From assembly GCA_963920665.1 (NCBI GenBank), contig OY987269.1:19346501-19410500 (forward strand): DNA of 64,000 nt, read 5' to 3'. Of this stretch, positions 38,616 to 55,249 are shown piece after piece. The stretch is from Straminergon stramineum. Its lineage: Eukaryota > Streptophyta > Bryopsida > Hypnales > Calliergonaceae. The notes under the pieces are model-generated. The model did no database searches, was not told the DNA's origin, and saw only the letters and a list, made by a program, of their open reading frames with translations. The stretch's first letter is position 1. The number at the start of each line of letters is the position of its first letter. Made by a program: the position numbers and the translations under genes.

Positions 38616-39569
38616 TTAATCCTTAAAGGAGTGGAGGGGTATTTCAGGCCAGGAGACATTATCGAAAATTGTGGCTTTTGGGTATGTTATTCAAAAATAA
38701 AAATTGAATTTTTTTTGAAACTTCAACTGTACAAAATTTAAGTAAATATTTTACCGAAGTGTGTCTAAAATTTCAGCCCACTTGAAGATGCAAATTGTAA
38801 GATTATAATGTTTAAAGAGAAAAAAAATTTCATTCTTGTAAAACGGGGTTAGCAAACTTTGGGTCCTTTTGGAGTAAAATTTTTACTCTATATGAAAATG
38901 AGGATTTTGACCATTCATAAGTATATGATGTTAGGTTCACCTGTGAAAAGTTTTAGAAGCAAATATAGAATCTAGCTTATTCTAAACCACCCTGCAATGC
39001 AAGGACATCAAGTGAATTGGCAATACATTAGTCATTTTTTGATGATTTCTTGTGCAATGAGGAAATTTTTAATTTTTGATCCAAATGGAGGAAATTTTAG
39101 GGTCAAAACTTTGGAATATGTGGAAAAAATTTAAAGAATTTTGACTTTGTAGATTTCTAGAAAATAGGACTTGAAGTTAGAAGAATTTTTTTTTCTTGAA
39201 ATCGTCCCAATATGGCTAACAAAGTTTGACTCCTCTTAGAATGTGATTTGAGGACTAAAACTTGTTTTTTGGGACAATTGTACACCATATTTTATTAGTT
39301 ACATACATGTCAAATTTCAAAAGTTGATGAGTTTTTTGCAAAAGATTCTCAAAAGATTTCCAAATTACCTAAGCTGCCCCAAAAGTTAAGGGCAACATAA
39401 CATTTGATTAGGGCACCTAATTAGAAAAAAAAATAGTTTTTCCCCAAGGAAGTATATGTTTATACATTGTATCCAAATTTCATGAACATCTTACCAAAAA
39501 TGACTTTGTAGGAACCTACCCAAGATTTCTTGCGTTCATTGAACATACACTTGGTCCTTTACGAATTAA
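38616..39569. mobile_element. TTAA-bounded element abutting family B copy 1
   Basis: The left end TTAATCCTTAAAGGA is matched by a right end whose complement is TTAATTCGTAAAGGACC. About 954 bp, no coding capacity. The right TTAA (39566-39569) is also the left TTAA of the next element, so two elements share one target site. Confidence 0.5.
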
Positions 39570-40478
39570 CCCCTAAAGGATCAAACTGCGTTTTTTGGGC
39601 AAAGTAGCGATTTTGGGCAACTCACTACGAATGGAGTTTTTCTTTTTTTTCTTTGAAATTTTCACACAACATGTATCCGAGGAGTAGCTTTAAGGCCCAA
39701 CAATTTTCATAACTTTTGATTACATGGTTCAAAAGTTATGGCATGATATGTAATTTTCATTGATCTTTGGGCAACCCAAAAAATTATTTAAAAATTATTT
39801 TTGTAAGAAATAAAAATCTGAAATTATTTTTCTAAATTTATATATACATGGAAAGCTTTGAATCATTCTATTTTGATTAATGAGATGAAAGTTATGAGAA
39901 GTTTTAGTTTGCGGGCAATTTCGGATTTTCTACTCTAAAATAAACCTTGAAGTTCCTTATTTTACTCAATTTTCAATATTTTTTGAAAAAATAAAATCAT
40001 AGGATGTAAATTGTTTGTTACAGCATTTCAACCATTGGAGTGGAATTTTTCAATTCCATAACAAAATCCTTAACAATTTAGTATTTTGAATAATTCTCTA
40101 CTTTCTACTTACTAATTTTTTTCTATATGTTCTACCATTCCAAATGATTTGAATTTTTTCAAGCACATAGCCAACTTGCCTTGAAGAATGAATCCAAAGA
40201 GTAACTACCATTTTGGAATTTTTTTCATACAAATGTGGCCTTGTGAAGTGCAGCTGCCCGTCTTTTCACAGGGCTAAAAAAAGGATTTTTGTATCTTACA
40301 ATCTATATGATGGAAATTTCTGAAATTTTTTCTACATCTTCTCAAATCAATGTACTACAAGATCTTATGGTTACATGTGTCCAGAAATGTTTTTTTCCTA
40401 AAATTCGGTGCTTATACTAGAAATGACAGTTTTGGAGCATTTTTGGAGAAAACATAGTCTGAAACATTTAAGGGTTAA
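39566..40478. mobile_element. TTAA-bounded element, family B, copy 1
   Basis: Left end TTAACCCCTAAAGGATCAA, right end ACATTTAAGGGTTAA. 913 bp, non-coding. A same-orientation relative lies at 46718-47608, sharing words such as TTTTTTGAAAAAATAAAA, CAACCATTGG and GTACTACAAGATCTTAT. Confidence 0.65.
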
Positions 40479-41410
40479 CTCTCCTTCACTTTCATTTCAC
40501 TTCTATTGATGAAAGGAAGCAATCTCTTTCATTCTAATATTACACCTAAGAAATGGTTTTACACGCAGAACATTCAAAATGGCTTTTGATGAAATCAAAT
40601 TGTTTCCAGAAGGTAAAACACCATTGCAAGGAGATTAATCATAAGGAGGTAACACAATCATCACTTGATTCACAAACATCGCATGGATCATAAGCTGGCT
40701 TCCCAATGCACTACCAACTAAATTTACTTGCAAGAGACTGACATACTGCCTTGCTCAGTAACAGATTGATAAAATAATTTACAAAAGCACTACTCCTGAC
40801 TCATAGAATCTTAAGTGATTCAAGTAGGAGGTAGCTTAACTTGAACTAGGTTTGCGGCCACAGTCGTGTCAACAGAAGTGGAAAAAAAAAGGTCTACGTA
40901 GAATCCATACGATTCTTCTATGCACTACTTTGATTATTTTGTAATACGTCACTTGCGCAGCATCACTTAAGCTTAACTGAATGTCACTCAGATTCAATCA
41001 GCAACTCTGCCTGCATAGAGAAAATAATTCAATATACACTCTACATATAATCTGACACACCAGTTGAAATGTAGTAGGAACCAAAACGATTAATGTTCTC
41101 TAGGAATACTGTTTCAATACTTTAAGCAAAAGTCGCCAACAATTTAGCCTTGGCTCTCACCTCAGGACTTTCATCAGTTACAGATGAGAATGTCGTCAAC
41201 ATCACCGTTCACTAAAAGTATAAGAATTTTCTGACTTCACGGGCTGCCAAACAAACAAACCACACCGTGCTCAGAACTTTGGGGTTTGAATCACATACAA
41301 CATAATCCAATGACTGACTGGTATGCTCTGTCCCCCTCAATCTGCACAAGAGCCAATGGTGTCGGTGACGAAGTTGCTATACAAAAGGGTGGGGTTACAG
41401 CAAGATGCAC
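40479..41410. other. 3' flank of the small minus-strand candidate gene
   Basis: Mixed composition, somewhat richer in GC after 41150. If the donor at 41411 is used, a further exon could start at the CTTGTGCAG acceptor near 41353 and stay open to about 41217. Otherwise this is 3' UTR and flank. Confidence 0.35.
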
Positions 41411-41927
41411 TTACTCGACACGCTCCAGCAGCTCACAAGATACTCTGACAAATAAATCCTGATATGATAGCAATATGAAGCAAGCAATGGACACAGTTGC
41501 TGCCTGTTGGTCATGGCCTCCCCAACTGGCATCCTAAATTATAAGAGCGACAAGTCAGTGAGACTAATTTGCAGCAACGTCGTTGAGTCAAATTTCTGCA
41601 AAAGGTGCACAAAACGTGGGTTGAGAGAAACTAGGGCTTAGGATTTGGTTGTTGCATAGATACCTTGCTCTCAGTACTTGGAGCAGTTCTTAGACCTACA
41701 ATGCCTGATGACGGCGGCTGCTGCTGCTGAGAGAGCTGCCCATGGTTGCTATATGGGGCAATGCTCTTCCTTCCGTCATGATCGGCGAACTTGGCTGAGG
41801 AGCCTTTGGTGTAGAAGGTCGTCGTTGCTGATTCATTCTCGAAGCGCCCCACTGAAGGAAACGTGGTAATAATGCCCTGAGGAGGATGCCATCCCTTTCC
41901 TGAGGGACTGCTTCTCCGGTTTGACAT
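41411..41927 (-). CDS. Small two-exon candidate gene, unknown function
   Basis: Exon 1 (41927-41664) and exon 2 (41533-41411) join in phase 0 to give 128 residues. The N-terminal two thirds is Ser/Gln/Gly-rich and basic, opening MSNRRSSPSGKGWHPPQGI, with no predicted membrane segment. Exon 2 encodes a helical stretch containing SIACFILLSYQDLFVRVS. I do not recognise the family. The stop overlaps a perfect donor (GA|GTAAGTG), so the true C-terminus may lie in a further exon downstream. A possible 5'-UTR intron acceptor lies near 41961. Codon composition looks protein-like compared with the flanks, but this could still be chance. Confidence 0.45.
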
Positions 41928-43260
41928 ATGTCTTCCCTCTTGCTAGGCACACTTCAAACTGCAATGCAGACATGGAAAATATCACTTCAAATGTTGTTCA
42001 AGCATTTTAACCAAGAGATCATGGTTGGGAAATGAGCGATTTGATTGGTCATGCTGTGAAAAATCAATGATTGAGAGGAGCCGAATTCTGTATGACCAGA
42101 ATCAGTGAAAAGCATTACATGCGTTGGTCCAAAATGCAGAATATGGGACAAAAGAAAGTGCTCCATATGAGCTACTGAAAGCTGTTAGGAAAACCATGAG
42201 GCCCGATTTGGGCCTGCGGGGGTTAAACGCCGAATCATGTGGCCAGAACCGCAATGATATACTTATTGTGATGAAAAGATGTGATGCACCGACAATCGAC
42301 TTATGCATAAAACAGGGAGGAAAGCTTTCAATAATCGCACGACTGTTGAAGTGGTACTTCACAAGTCATGCAATGAGGCGTTCATTGCATTTCAAGTACT
42401 CCCTCAACTTTCAATCCACACAAAGCTAGTTTCTCTGAAACAGCAGGATTCATTTAATATTTGCTTCCAAAAACGCCAACTCTTTCTCGCGACCTAAGTT
42501 AAAATCCTGGGATTTCAGAGGCAGTGCGGGGGGCATGAGACGAAATGCCTAGAACGACTAAAACGCACAAAATCCAGTCAAGATAGTAAACCACAGCTTG
42601 TCAATGCTTCAAGGGAGGTACAAATCCACCCACCTTCAAAGACTTAACAATACAAGACCTAGAATAGCAGTTTGTCAGCAACAAGGCAACACAGCACTGC
42701 ACACGGCTCATCCTCCAGTTTCTACAAAACATAATGCCCGGAAACCCAATCAAGGAACTGGAAATTCTTCCTAAAGTGCAAAACAGGCCGCATCCCATCG
42801 CCCACAGTCCTATCCAACCTTGATCACAACTCGAAAATCCAAGGACAACAAGGGAGATTGCATGCCACGCTACACGCAAGAACAGAGTGCAACACTTGCA
42901 CTGAACATTTCCTTCCTCACCAGACCGACCTCCAAAATCACTCGCAATACAAATTACAGAAGAATTGGGCATTCAAGAAAATTCATCAATCATTCAAGAG
43001 GACAAAGTCCAGAGAACCTTCTTCACCGCTTGAAAATCGGTGAGCCTTTGCTGCTGAAAATTGAAATCCTGAACAACACCACAAGAAGAAGAAGAAGAAG
43101 AAGAAGAGGATTCAAGCGGTGCCCATTTGCGACGAGATCATGGTCGCTACCTGGCACTTGGGCGAGAAAGAATTTGATGCAGCAACAGCTAGCCAGCATC
43201 GCACGAAGTTGCAGCTTGAAGTGGAAGAAGGTGTCGATTCAGCAGTGAGGTCGGTTTGGG
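41928..43260 (-). other. Probable 5' leader and intron of the small candidate gene
   Basis: Fortuitous frames occur on both strands. A (GAA)n microsatellite spans about 43083-43108 (plus sense). The raised GC near 43100-43260 may mark the promoter and transcription start. Confidence 0.35.
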
Positions 43261-45628
43261 AACCGACTCCGACACAGTAGTACAAAGGAAATTTTTTTTT
43301 GCTGAGGAACCATTGTGACTGTTAGTTTATACGTTTGGTGGAGACCACATGACTCAATTGCTATCTTCCGGAGGGACCCCAGTCACCCCACTCCGGCAGT
43401 CCGCCATCGAATAAGTTAAGCTTGAAACACATTTTGGAGGTGTCAGTTTTGGACAGTGCCAGGTTCTGTTCCACACTTACACTTTGGGTCATTCTGCGGT
43501 GCCTTACTGGAATCTTGCAACTGAATGAAATTTTCTTCATTGGAGGGCATCAGAATAGGAGGGTCAGTTCCTATTTCTTTTTAAATAACAACAGTCCATA
43601 AGGACATCAAACTGAAAAAATTGGCCACGTGCCTAGTTGTGCAAGAAAGGAATTTAAAATTAAAAAAATAGACCTTGAAAAATACATCGTAACAGAAAAG
43701 GGAATAGAAAGAAATAATACCTAATTCAGGATGAATGAGAGCCACTAGCATTGAAAGCGAATGTGAACCACAAACAGCTCAAAGAGTACACTAACTGAAT
43801 AATAAAATTTAGTGTTTGCAACCGTAACTGCAAACTCTAACTGACTAAATGGTAACTATGGTAGAACTGCTCATTACCAGCCAGAACTCATGGTCAATAC
43901 ATAGGTAATGGAAAATTCAACAAAGAGATGACTGACAGGTAACCATTAAGTTTCGGGTTTTCCACCATCTTGTAGCCATTATTATAATGACACATCTGCT
44001 TTGTTTTGAGAGCCAAATTAGTCTTTAGATGAGCAGTGATGAAAGAATCTATATATCGGGGATGGGAGGAGGCCAACTTTTGGCTCCTAAAATTCATAAC
44101 AATTTGAATTTCAGTAAAAAAATTATGAAAATTTGGCCATGCCCATCATTTCTATCTCTCTAAACGGCAAAAAATTAACAATGCCTTCTACTACTCCAAA
44201 TCATGCACAAAATGCTTAAGTGGTTGGTAATGGGCAGTTCTACTATAAGTTGTTAATGTTAGGAACAATACTGAGTGTCCAACATGAATAATAATTATCA
44301 ACTAAATTTTCACCCAAAAATCTAAATTAGTACTAGGATAGTTCACCATGCACTAAGACAATATTAAATCAACATAAACACTAACTGTCAACTCATCGAG
44401 AATTAGAGTGAGTTATATGATTGGAAAAATATCACTAAGTGTACCACAACACTACATTTCGTTATTAGTGTAGTAAAGGGTGCTTTGACTGACAAATTGA
44501 AAAATGACAAAATGAGTCATTATGTCATTTGGGGGGGATCCTATGACCAAGTGCAAGATGAAGAAAGCTTTCTAAAACTATACTCAAAGTTTGTTGGCTC
44601 CAAATAGAAAGGGAGGAAGCTTTGCATTGACTAAAGTTACCTCGAAGAAGTTTGAGTAGCTACTTCACTTGAAAATGTGAGCCATTGTTAGTGGAGGTTG
44701 TCTCATGAGTGTGTATATTGCACAAATGTGTCTAGGTAAGTAAGGATTGTGATTGGCTACGAAATTTCTAAGGCCTACACAACACAGAATTCGGGGCACT
44801 AGTTTGGTCGTGTATACCCACAACTTCATCCCCTTTGCTAGAGGGACAAAGCCTCTTATATTGTAGTTACTTGTTGTAATAAAGAATAATTGAGGAATCT
44901 TAAGATATTCAATTTGATAGGTTCAACAAATTCTAATAATTCTATAACATTGTATAACCAAACAATAGTCCTTGAGTTCCCATGTTGAGAAGGTACCTAT
45001 AATTATGCTTTGTTAGATACCTACGAGGGACTAATCAAATAATTCCAAAAAATTAGTTCATTGAGGAGCCATAGAAGACAACTTTGTTCATGCTAGAGAT
45101 CCCCCTTTCTAGGATGCAAAAGGGACCCAAACCTCATTGGTAAAACAATGGTATGCTTCTCAATGAATGATGTATGTGTGAAGTTGACTTTTGACAATTA
45201 ATCGCACAAAAAAACTGGCACTAACCTAGGGCCTTTTGTCATGTGAGATCAGGTGGGCAGAAAAACCACTAGAAAAGAAGAAGATTCCACCAATTGTCTT
45301 GCTAGCCTTGGTGAGCAGAAAAGAGGGATTCCATGTTTCACCAAAATCAATGGACAACCCCATTGGCAATGGAAATTGGTCAATCTTGAAGGGAATCAGT
45401 ACATGTAGAATTCTTACTCAACCTCTCTTTACCCACCCAATCCACATGTGAGTACAATTGCTCTCTTGAACCATGTAACTCCCCTAGAAACTTTGCCCAC
45501 CAGTCTCACATAGCAAGAGACCCTTACCCCCCTTGACTCAAGTGCTTGAATCCTTTTTTGAATTTTGGCATATTTTTGCTCACATCTTTATAATAATATA
45601 TTCTTTTCCTCTATTTCATTATACACAA
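43261..45628. other. AT-rich stretch without a recognised gene
   Basis: No domain-bearing frame longer than about 70 codons. Confidence 0.4.
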
Positions 45629-45959
45629 TACAGGTAGAAACTCCCTTAGGGTGGGCTTCCATGTGGAGTCGGGGCTGATGAAGTTCACCGATTAGTGGTG
45701 GACAAGGAGTTTAAAAAAAACCCAGAAACCATTCCACTGTTGATTAGTGGACTACACCGCCCCGATTGCACATGGAAGCCTGTCCTTAGTGCATGATGTG
45801 GGAACTATGCACTAAAAGAGGTTTATGCATTTAGAGAAGCCATAAGGCCACTTGTCTTTTTCATCTTGAATCATGGGCATGGGCCACCTAGTATTTACAA
45901 ACTCTCTTAATGCATATCATGCACCAAGGGAGGGTGCACTAAGAGAGGTTCTACCTGTA
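45629..45959. mobile_element. Short TIR element, family E, copy 2
   Basis: The left end TACAGGTAGAAACTCCCTTA is matched at the right by the complement of TACAGGTAGAACCTCTCTTA. 331 bp, non-coding. Related copies lie at 13276-13488 (inverted) and 50340-50550. Confidence 0.7.
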
Positions 45960-46717
45960 CTCAGGAGACTGAGCAGCCCGAAGCCTCCGGCAGCCACGAA
46001 GAGACGGCAATCCGCACGAGAGGGCAGTGAGTGATTGAAGCCCCATGAGCGCCATGAGGAGCCGAGCCGACTGACTGACTGACTTTTGGCAGTGGCACTA
46101 ACTTGCGCACCACAAGTGAAGTCCGAGGACGAGCTCCTCTGCGAGGCTCTTCAGCCACGAAGGAACTCCAAATATCTCCACCGCTCGTCAGTTGTCAGCC
46201 ACAAATGAAGCTGCCAGAACTGATTGGAAGGAGGAGGAACAGAATTGGCATGTTGCTGTTGTTTTAAGGAGGTCTAAGCTTAGCCCGAATAAGGCTACAG
46301 TAGTGGAGCCCTGCGCCCGGCCAGGGTGGATTGACCCCCTCGCTCGTCGCCCCCCCCCCCTCCAGTCATTGCAGGGGTGCATGTAAAAAACAACTTGAGT
46401 GACCCCCTATTTTGTGCTTCAACAATTTATCTTCTATACCTCTCCTACTGTAACTAATTTGGGACCGCTGATTGCAAATATGAACTCAAAATTTGCAAAT
46501 TTTATCATGCGTGACAAACACAAAATTTCAGGGTTTTTCCCTTGAAGATGAGTGAGGGGGGCAATCTATCCCAGCCAAATTCAATGGGAGGATGTTAAAT
46601 CCTCCATTTGAACTGGGCCCCACAAGGACAGATTTACCTTGGGGAAAATGCAGGAATTTTTTACTTTTTCACTTAACCCACAAAATTAATCCATAGGGCC
46701 CAATTTGAAAGGAGGAT
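45960..46717. other. Short GC-rich patch then AT-rich DNA, no gene recognised
   Basis: 45960-46380 is GC-richer and has overlapping 64-codon frames on both strands with no domain. A C-homopolymer lies near 46350. Confidence 0.4.
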
Positions 46718-47608
46718 TTAACCCCTAAAGGACCAAGGTGTGTTTTTTGGCAACATAACTTTTTTGGTCAGGTACATGTGACTAGAGATTTCTATATTTT
46801 TGGCCCAAACTTTAAGAGAAGGTGTGGACAAGGAATATCTTTCATGTGCACTAAATTTCAAGGCATTTGGAAATATGAGTCAAAAGTTATGGTCAAATAT
46901 GTAGTTTGTTTCTCAACTCGGGCAGCCTGGGCAGATCTGAAAAAATCGTTTTTTTCAAAAGTAAAAATTTGAAATTGGTTTTCTAGATATAAATGTGGAT
47001 AAAAAGCTTTGAATCATTCCATTTTGATCAATGAGTCAAAAGTTATGAAATATTTTAGTTGAAGTCCTTCACATAACTCAATTTTCAATATTTTTTGAAA
47101 AAATAAAAACATTAGATGTACATTGTTTATTACAACATTACAACCATTGGGATTTGGATTTTTCAATTCCATTAATAAATTGTTAACAATTTAGTATTTT
47201 GAATCATTCTCTACATCTTACTACTTACTATTTTTTCCTAAACGTTGCACAATTCCAAATGATCTGAAAATTTTCAAGCATGTAGCCAACTTGCATTGAG
47301 TGATGAATTTAAAGAAGCACCACCATTTTGGACATTTTTTCATACAAATGTGACCTTGTGAAGTACAACCGACCGTTTTTTCATAGGGCCCACAAAGGGA
47401 TTTTGTCACTTCAAATGCTAATATCTTGCAATCTACATGGTGGAATTTTCTGAATTTTTTTCCTCATCTTCTCAATCTAGTGTACTACAAGATCTTATAG
47501 TTACATGTGTCCAAAAATGATATTTTTCAAATTTTTGGTACTTGTATTAGAAATGACAGATTTTGAGGTTTTTTGGTGATAACTTAGTCAAGGAACTTTC
47601 GGGGTTAA
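46718..47608. mobile_element. TTAA-bounded element, family B, copy 2
   Basis: Left end TTAACCCCTAAAGGACCAAG, right end CTTTCGGGGTTAA. 891 bp, non-coding, same orientation as 39566-40478. Its right TTAA is also the left TTAA of family A copy 2. Confidence 0.65.
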
Positions 47609-48249
47609 CCCCTAAATGCCCAAGGCACCAAATTCTGGTGTTTCGAAAACTTTGAAGTTAACTAAAACCCAACCAAATTGCTATTTTTAGTATTTTATAT
47701 TTTTGGAGAATTATTTTCGAAGTCTAGTTTTAGGATCAAAAAGTTGATCTAAAAAATAAAGGATTATGATTTTTCTATTGAAGATTTAGTGCAAGGATGC
47801 CCATTGCAATCTTGACTTCCCATAGTGTTGAGGGCTCTTGAAAATGAGCCTCAAATACACTAGATCTTGGAGGCAAAAGCACATTAGAAATTCATTTTAA
47901 AAAATTGTAGAATAGATTTTGAGAAACCATAAATTGATTAGGGTTGTGCATGCTAGGCCCTATTATCTCATATTTTTTTAGTGACCAAATTTTTAGAGTT
48001 GACATGCAAAAAGTGAATTGAAAAATTTTCACAGTTTTTACACCCTCATGATCAAACATTATAATCTTTCAATCTATAAGTGATATTGTTATGTTTTCTT
48101 TTCCTATGTGATCTCTAACATGTCTAGTTTGAATTTGTACGGTTACAATTCAAAAGAAATTGGTACAACTTATGAAAATGTTGACTTTTTGTTCAATTTA
48201 GAGCAAATTTCAAGGATCTCCAAACAGGCCTTGGGCATTTAGGGGTTAA
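47605..48249. mobile_element. TTAA-bounded short element, family A, copy 2
   Basis: Left end TTAACCCCTAAATGCCCAAG and right end CTTGGGCATTTAGGGGTTAA form a near-perfect terminal inverted repeat of about 21 bp. Internal sequence is the reverse complement of 23203-23845. 645 bp, non-coding. Confidence 0.8.
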
Positions 48250-49393
48250 CGTCTTGTGTTTTAGTTTGCCATCCTTTATTAATTAATCATGCCCCCCCTC
48301 CCAAAAGATCCATAATTTATAGGATAATTGAACCTAAGAACATCCATTTAGTGTCCAGTGGATGACAAATAATCTCTCTATTTAGGATACAACTGCAACT
48401 ATTCATCCTTGGAATTTTGTATATTAAGGGAAGATCTTCTACACTACTTTGCTTTCCAATGAGTATTTTTTATATTTTTTAAGTTGATGATGTCACATAG
48501 TTCCAAAAGGGATGATTTCCACAATTACTAGTTTGGCATTTTCAAGTTAATTAAGATTCAATAATAACTCAAAACTTCAAACCTCTTTCACATAGTAGGT
48601 CCAAATACCATGAAACAAAGTTCATGCAAACCTTCTTGAAAAGAGGTTTTGAATAGTACTATGAACATGACCTAGGAACGAATGGTTTTGGAGATCTCAC
48701 CATAATAAATAAAACAACAGAAACAAACAATCTAATTTCATGTAAAGATTGAATAAGGAAGAGTTGTTCACAGTTTTAGTTTTTCTTGGGCAATGCACAA
48801 AATGATTGTCATTAGAGCTATAAAACATTCTAGACATGAAGCAGCCCCAAACATGGATGAAATACATAAAATCTGGATGATAAATGGTTTTTCATCCAAT
48901 AATATATAGAATCATCCAAATGGAGAGACTCTCTTAAAAGGTTTTGTTGCAAGTTGGCAATTTCACCCATCACAAAAGGAAAATATATCACCAAGTATTC
49001 CCTCTAGTACCCAAATTTGTATAGATGTTGAGCAATTTATTGCTAAAAAATTAAGTAGACAATTAGTGAGGCCATCAAGGATCTCTATAAAGTAGTGTAG
49101 CTATGAGTGTTTTTTTGGAGGGGGGGGAGGATTTAGAGCTTTGTTCTAAACTTTTACACTTGGATAAATATAAGAATATATTGTCTTTCTCAAAACCAAT
49201 GATAAAATTTGGAAAATTTAAATTCAATTCAAGAACTCCAAATTGTGAACAAGCTAGAAGAAGTTCAGAAATGCAAAATCAATGATTTCAAAATAGGGAT
49301 TAGGTTTTTAAAGCCATCCTCACGTAGTAGAAGAAAAAAATTTATCCCCTATCATGGAAAGCTAGTAGCATACATTTTAAACAACTTTGCCCA
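48250..49393. other. AT-rich stretch without a recognised gene
   Basis: Overlapping 60-codon frames near 49103-49397 show no domain. Confidence 0.4.
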
Positions 49394-49871
49394 TTAACCC
49401 TTTTTTTGGACTCTAGAACAAGTCTTTTTTGAAAATTTGGTGAATTTATGAATATTTCTTCATGTTTGACTCTTTACAAAGTGATCATGATATTGCAAGG
49501 TGTATAAGTCATACACGAAGAGAATGCAAATTTTGATTTTAGGCCAAGTAATTTTCAAACCAAGCATCTAGATAATACTAAAATGCATAAACTAAATTTC
49601 ATGTACTCTAATATTTCTTGAATTTTGAAGTACACCCACAAGCATCTAATGAATAAACAAATTTATACTTCAATTACATATATCTTACAAATGGTAAGGA
49701 ATTTCAAATTGAAACTTTTCATATGTGTTTTCTATGAAGGTGAAATTAAGATTCTATGATTACAATTGTCATGTATGTCTTACAAATTTTCCCATCACAA
49801 AATTTTGATCCATAAAGTGACCATTTTCTGTGTTTATTGGACTCAAAATGCAAAAGATTTTGAGGGGTTAA
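49394..49871. mobile_element. Candidate TTAA-bounded element
   Basis: TTAACCC at the left and GAGGGGTTAA at the right give a short inverted end like families A and B, 478 bp apart. No second copy was found, so this is tentative. Confidence 0.35.
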
Positions 49872-50339
49872 TATTCATGTCAGTTAGTGGGAATTAAATT
49901 GCATACACGCACTTGTCATTCTTGAGATGATTGAAACATCATTTTTGGTCTACATGTCTAAAGTTTGAACTTCATTTCCTAAGCAGTCAAATCACCAGCC
50001 GCTCAAATCGGAATGTTTCCAGTCAAGAACGAAGTGTCGCATCACTCCCAAGCAATCACTCCGTGACTGCGAGATGAGCAATTTGTGAAAATATCCGCTC
50101 TCAGGATACACGACACTTCGATAAGAGAGTGGATATTTGCACAAACTGATCAAGAAGGTATCGAGCTGATCCTATAACATATGCCATTGTGACAAGTTTA
50201 ACAGTAAAACGAATATTCCAATCAAGTACACTGATATGCCCTAATAGTGTGGAGGGAAAGTTAACAACACCAAGAACATAAGCGTACATATGCGAACGCA
50301 ACAGTATTTTAAGTTACAGGAAGACAGTACACCCAAAGT

Positions 50340-50550
50340 ACAAGTAAAACCTCACTTACTGCATACTCCGTTAGTGCATAATATGCAGTAAAGAAGTCCA
50401 TGGGTGGGCCCGATTTAAAAAAAAATTCTGGTAAGTACTGTAGTTAGATGTCACGTTAGTTAGTGGCCATTAATGCACCTCTGCAAATGCATAAACCTCT
50501 CCTAGTACATACTCCCAAAACTATGCACTAAGAGAGGTTCCACCAAAGTA
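50340..50550. mobile_element. Short TIR element, family E, copy 3
   Basis: The left end GTACAAGTAAAACCTC and the right end GAGAGGTTCCACCAAAGTA are related inverted ends. It shares GCACTAAGAGAGGTTC and GCATAAACCTCT words with 45629-45959. Non-coding. It lies just beyond the 3' end of the helicase duplication. Confidence 0.55.
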
Positions 50551-50675
50551 ATACTACAGCCTGCAATAATTCAGAACAATGTCACTACGGTAATTTAGTG
50601 TCACACGAGCCATTAGGACAAATCCGTCAAGCTACCAGTAATATCCAAGACCACTAACCACGACAATCCATATAA

Positions 50676-54457
<3,782 letters not shown>

Positions 54458-55200
54458 ACATCAAACTTCCCCAGCGAAAACATTTTCACAATACCCTCAC
54501 ACAGTGTGGCATGATCGCATCGAACATCACCTCAAAAAAACGCCGTAAGTCCGTAACCGACCCTGATCGGATTCGAAATACCAGAAGAAGACAGCACAGA
54601 AAAGCTTCATACAACGACTACCTGCTTCAGCGATTTCCTAAACCTATACCTTCACGACCAATTGACAAGGGAAGAAAACGAGCACAAAGAACAACTGGGC
54701 AGGATACAATTCAGACTCGCTCGTCGAGCCCGTAAAGACGCGACGTCGCCGACTACCAACATACGAATACAAATAAAAATAAGAAAAAGTACCGTTGCAA
54801 CATATCTACGAAACTTCAGAACAGAAAACAGGCAGAGGGAACAGAGACAGGACAAACAATAAGTAGGCCTGCTCGGAAATGCGACACGAGGCCTAGGACA
54901 GCACAAAGCACAAGGAAGAGCGGTAAGGTATGAAACCTGTGCAAGAGTCGGCGGCGCCCATGGCCCGCTGCCGCGATCTCTGAAACAGCAACTGCGAACT
55001 AAGTTAAAGAAGTTGAAGTAACGTAGAGCTCTCCGTCCTTGTCTGAAATCCTAAGTAACGACACCGTGTGTAGACTCCCTGGAAGAGGCACAAACTAAAC
55101 TGAAAGGGTCCCGTGCTGGGATGAAAAGAGAAACAGGGTTCGCGGGAGAGAAAGAGAGAGAGAGATAGCCGTGGCAACGGCGTAGCCTGAAAGCCACGAG

Positions 55201-55246
55201 CAAAAGCTAAAGCTAAAGCGTCGTAGTCCGAAACCCTAATCCCGCC
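55201..55246 (-). promoter_or_regulatory. Core promoter block of helicase copy 2 with telo-box
   Basis: Reading the minus strand: GATTAGGGTTTCGG, then CTACGACGCTTTAGC, with TTTAGC duplicated relative to copy 1. AAACCCTA is on the plus strand. A CT-rich tract (about 55148-55170) follows downstream, as is common in plant 5' leaders. Confidence 0.6.
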
Positions 55247-55249
55247 TCA

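Noticed and set aside
42601..42972. 123-codon minus-strand frame rich in Cys and Leu
   Set aside because: No recognisable domain. It lies where the leader intron of the small candidate gene is expected, and a plus-strand frame overlaps it.
43083..43108. (GAA)n tract as part of a coding repeat
   Set aside because: The frames through it have no other protein features; it looks like an ordinary microsatellite in a leader region.
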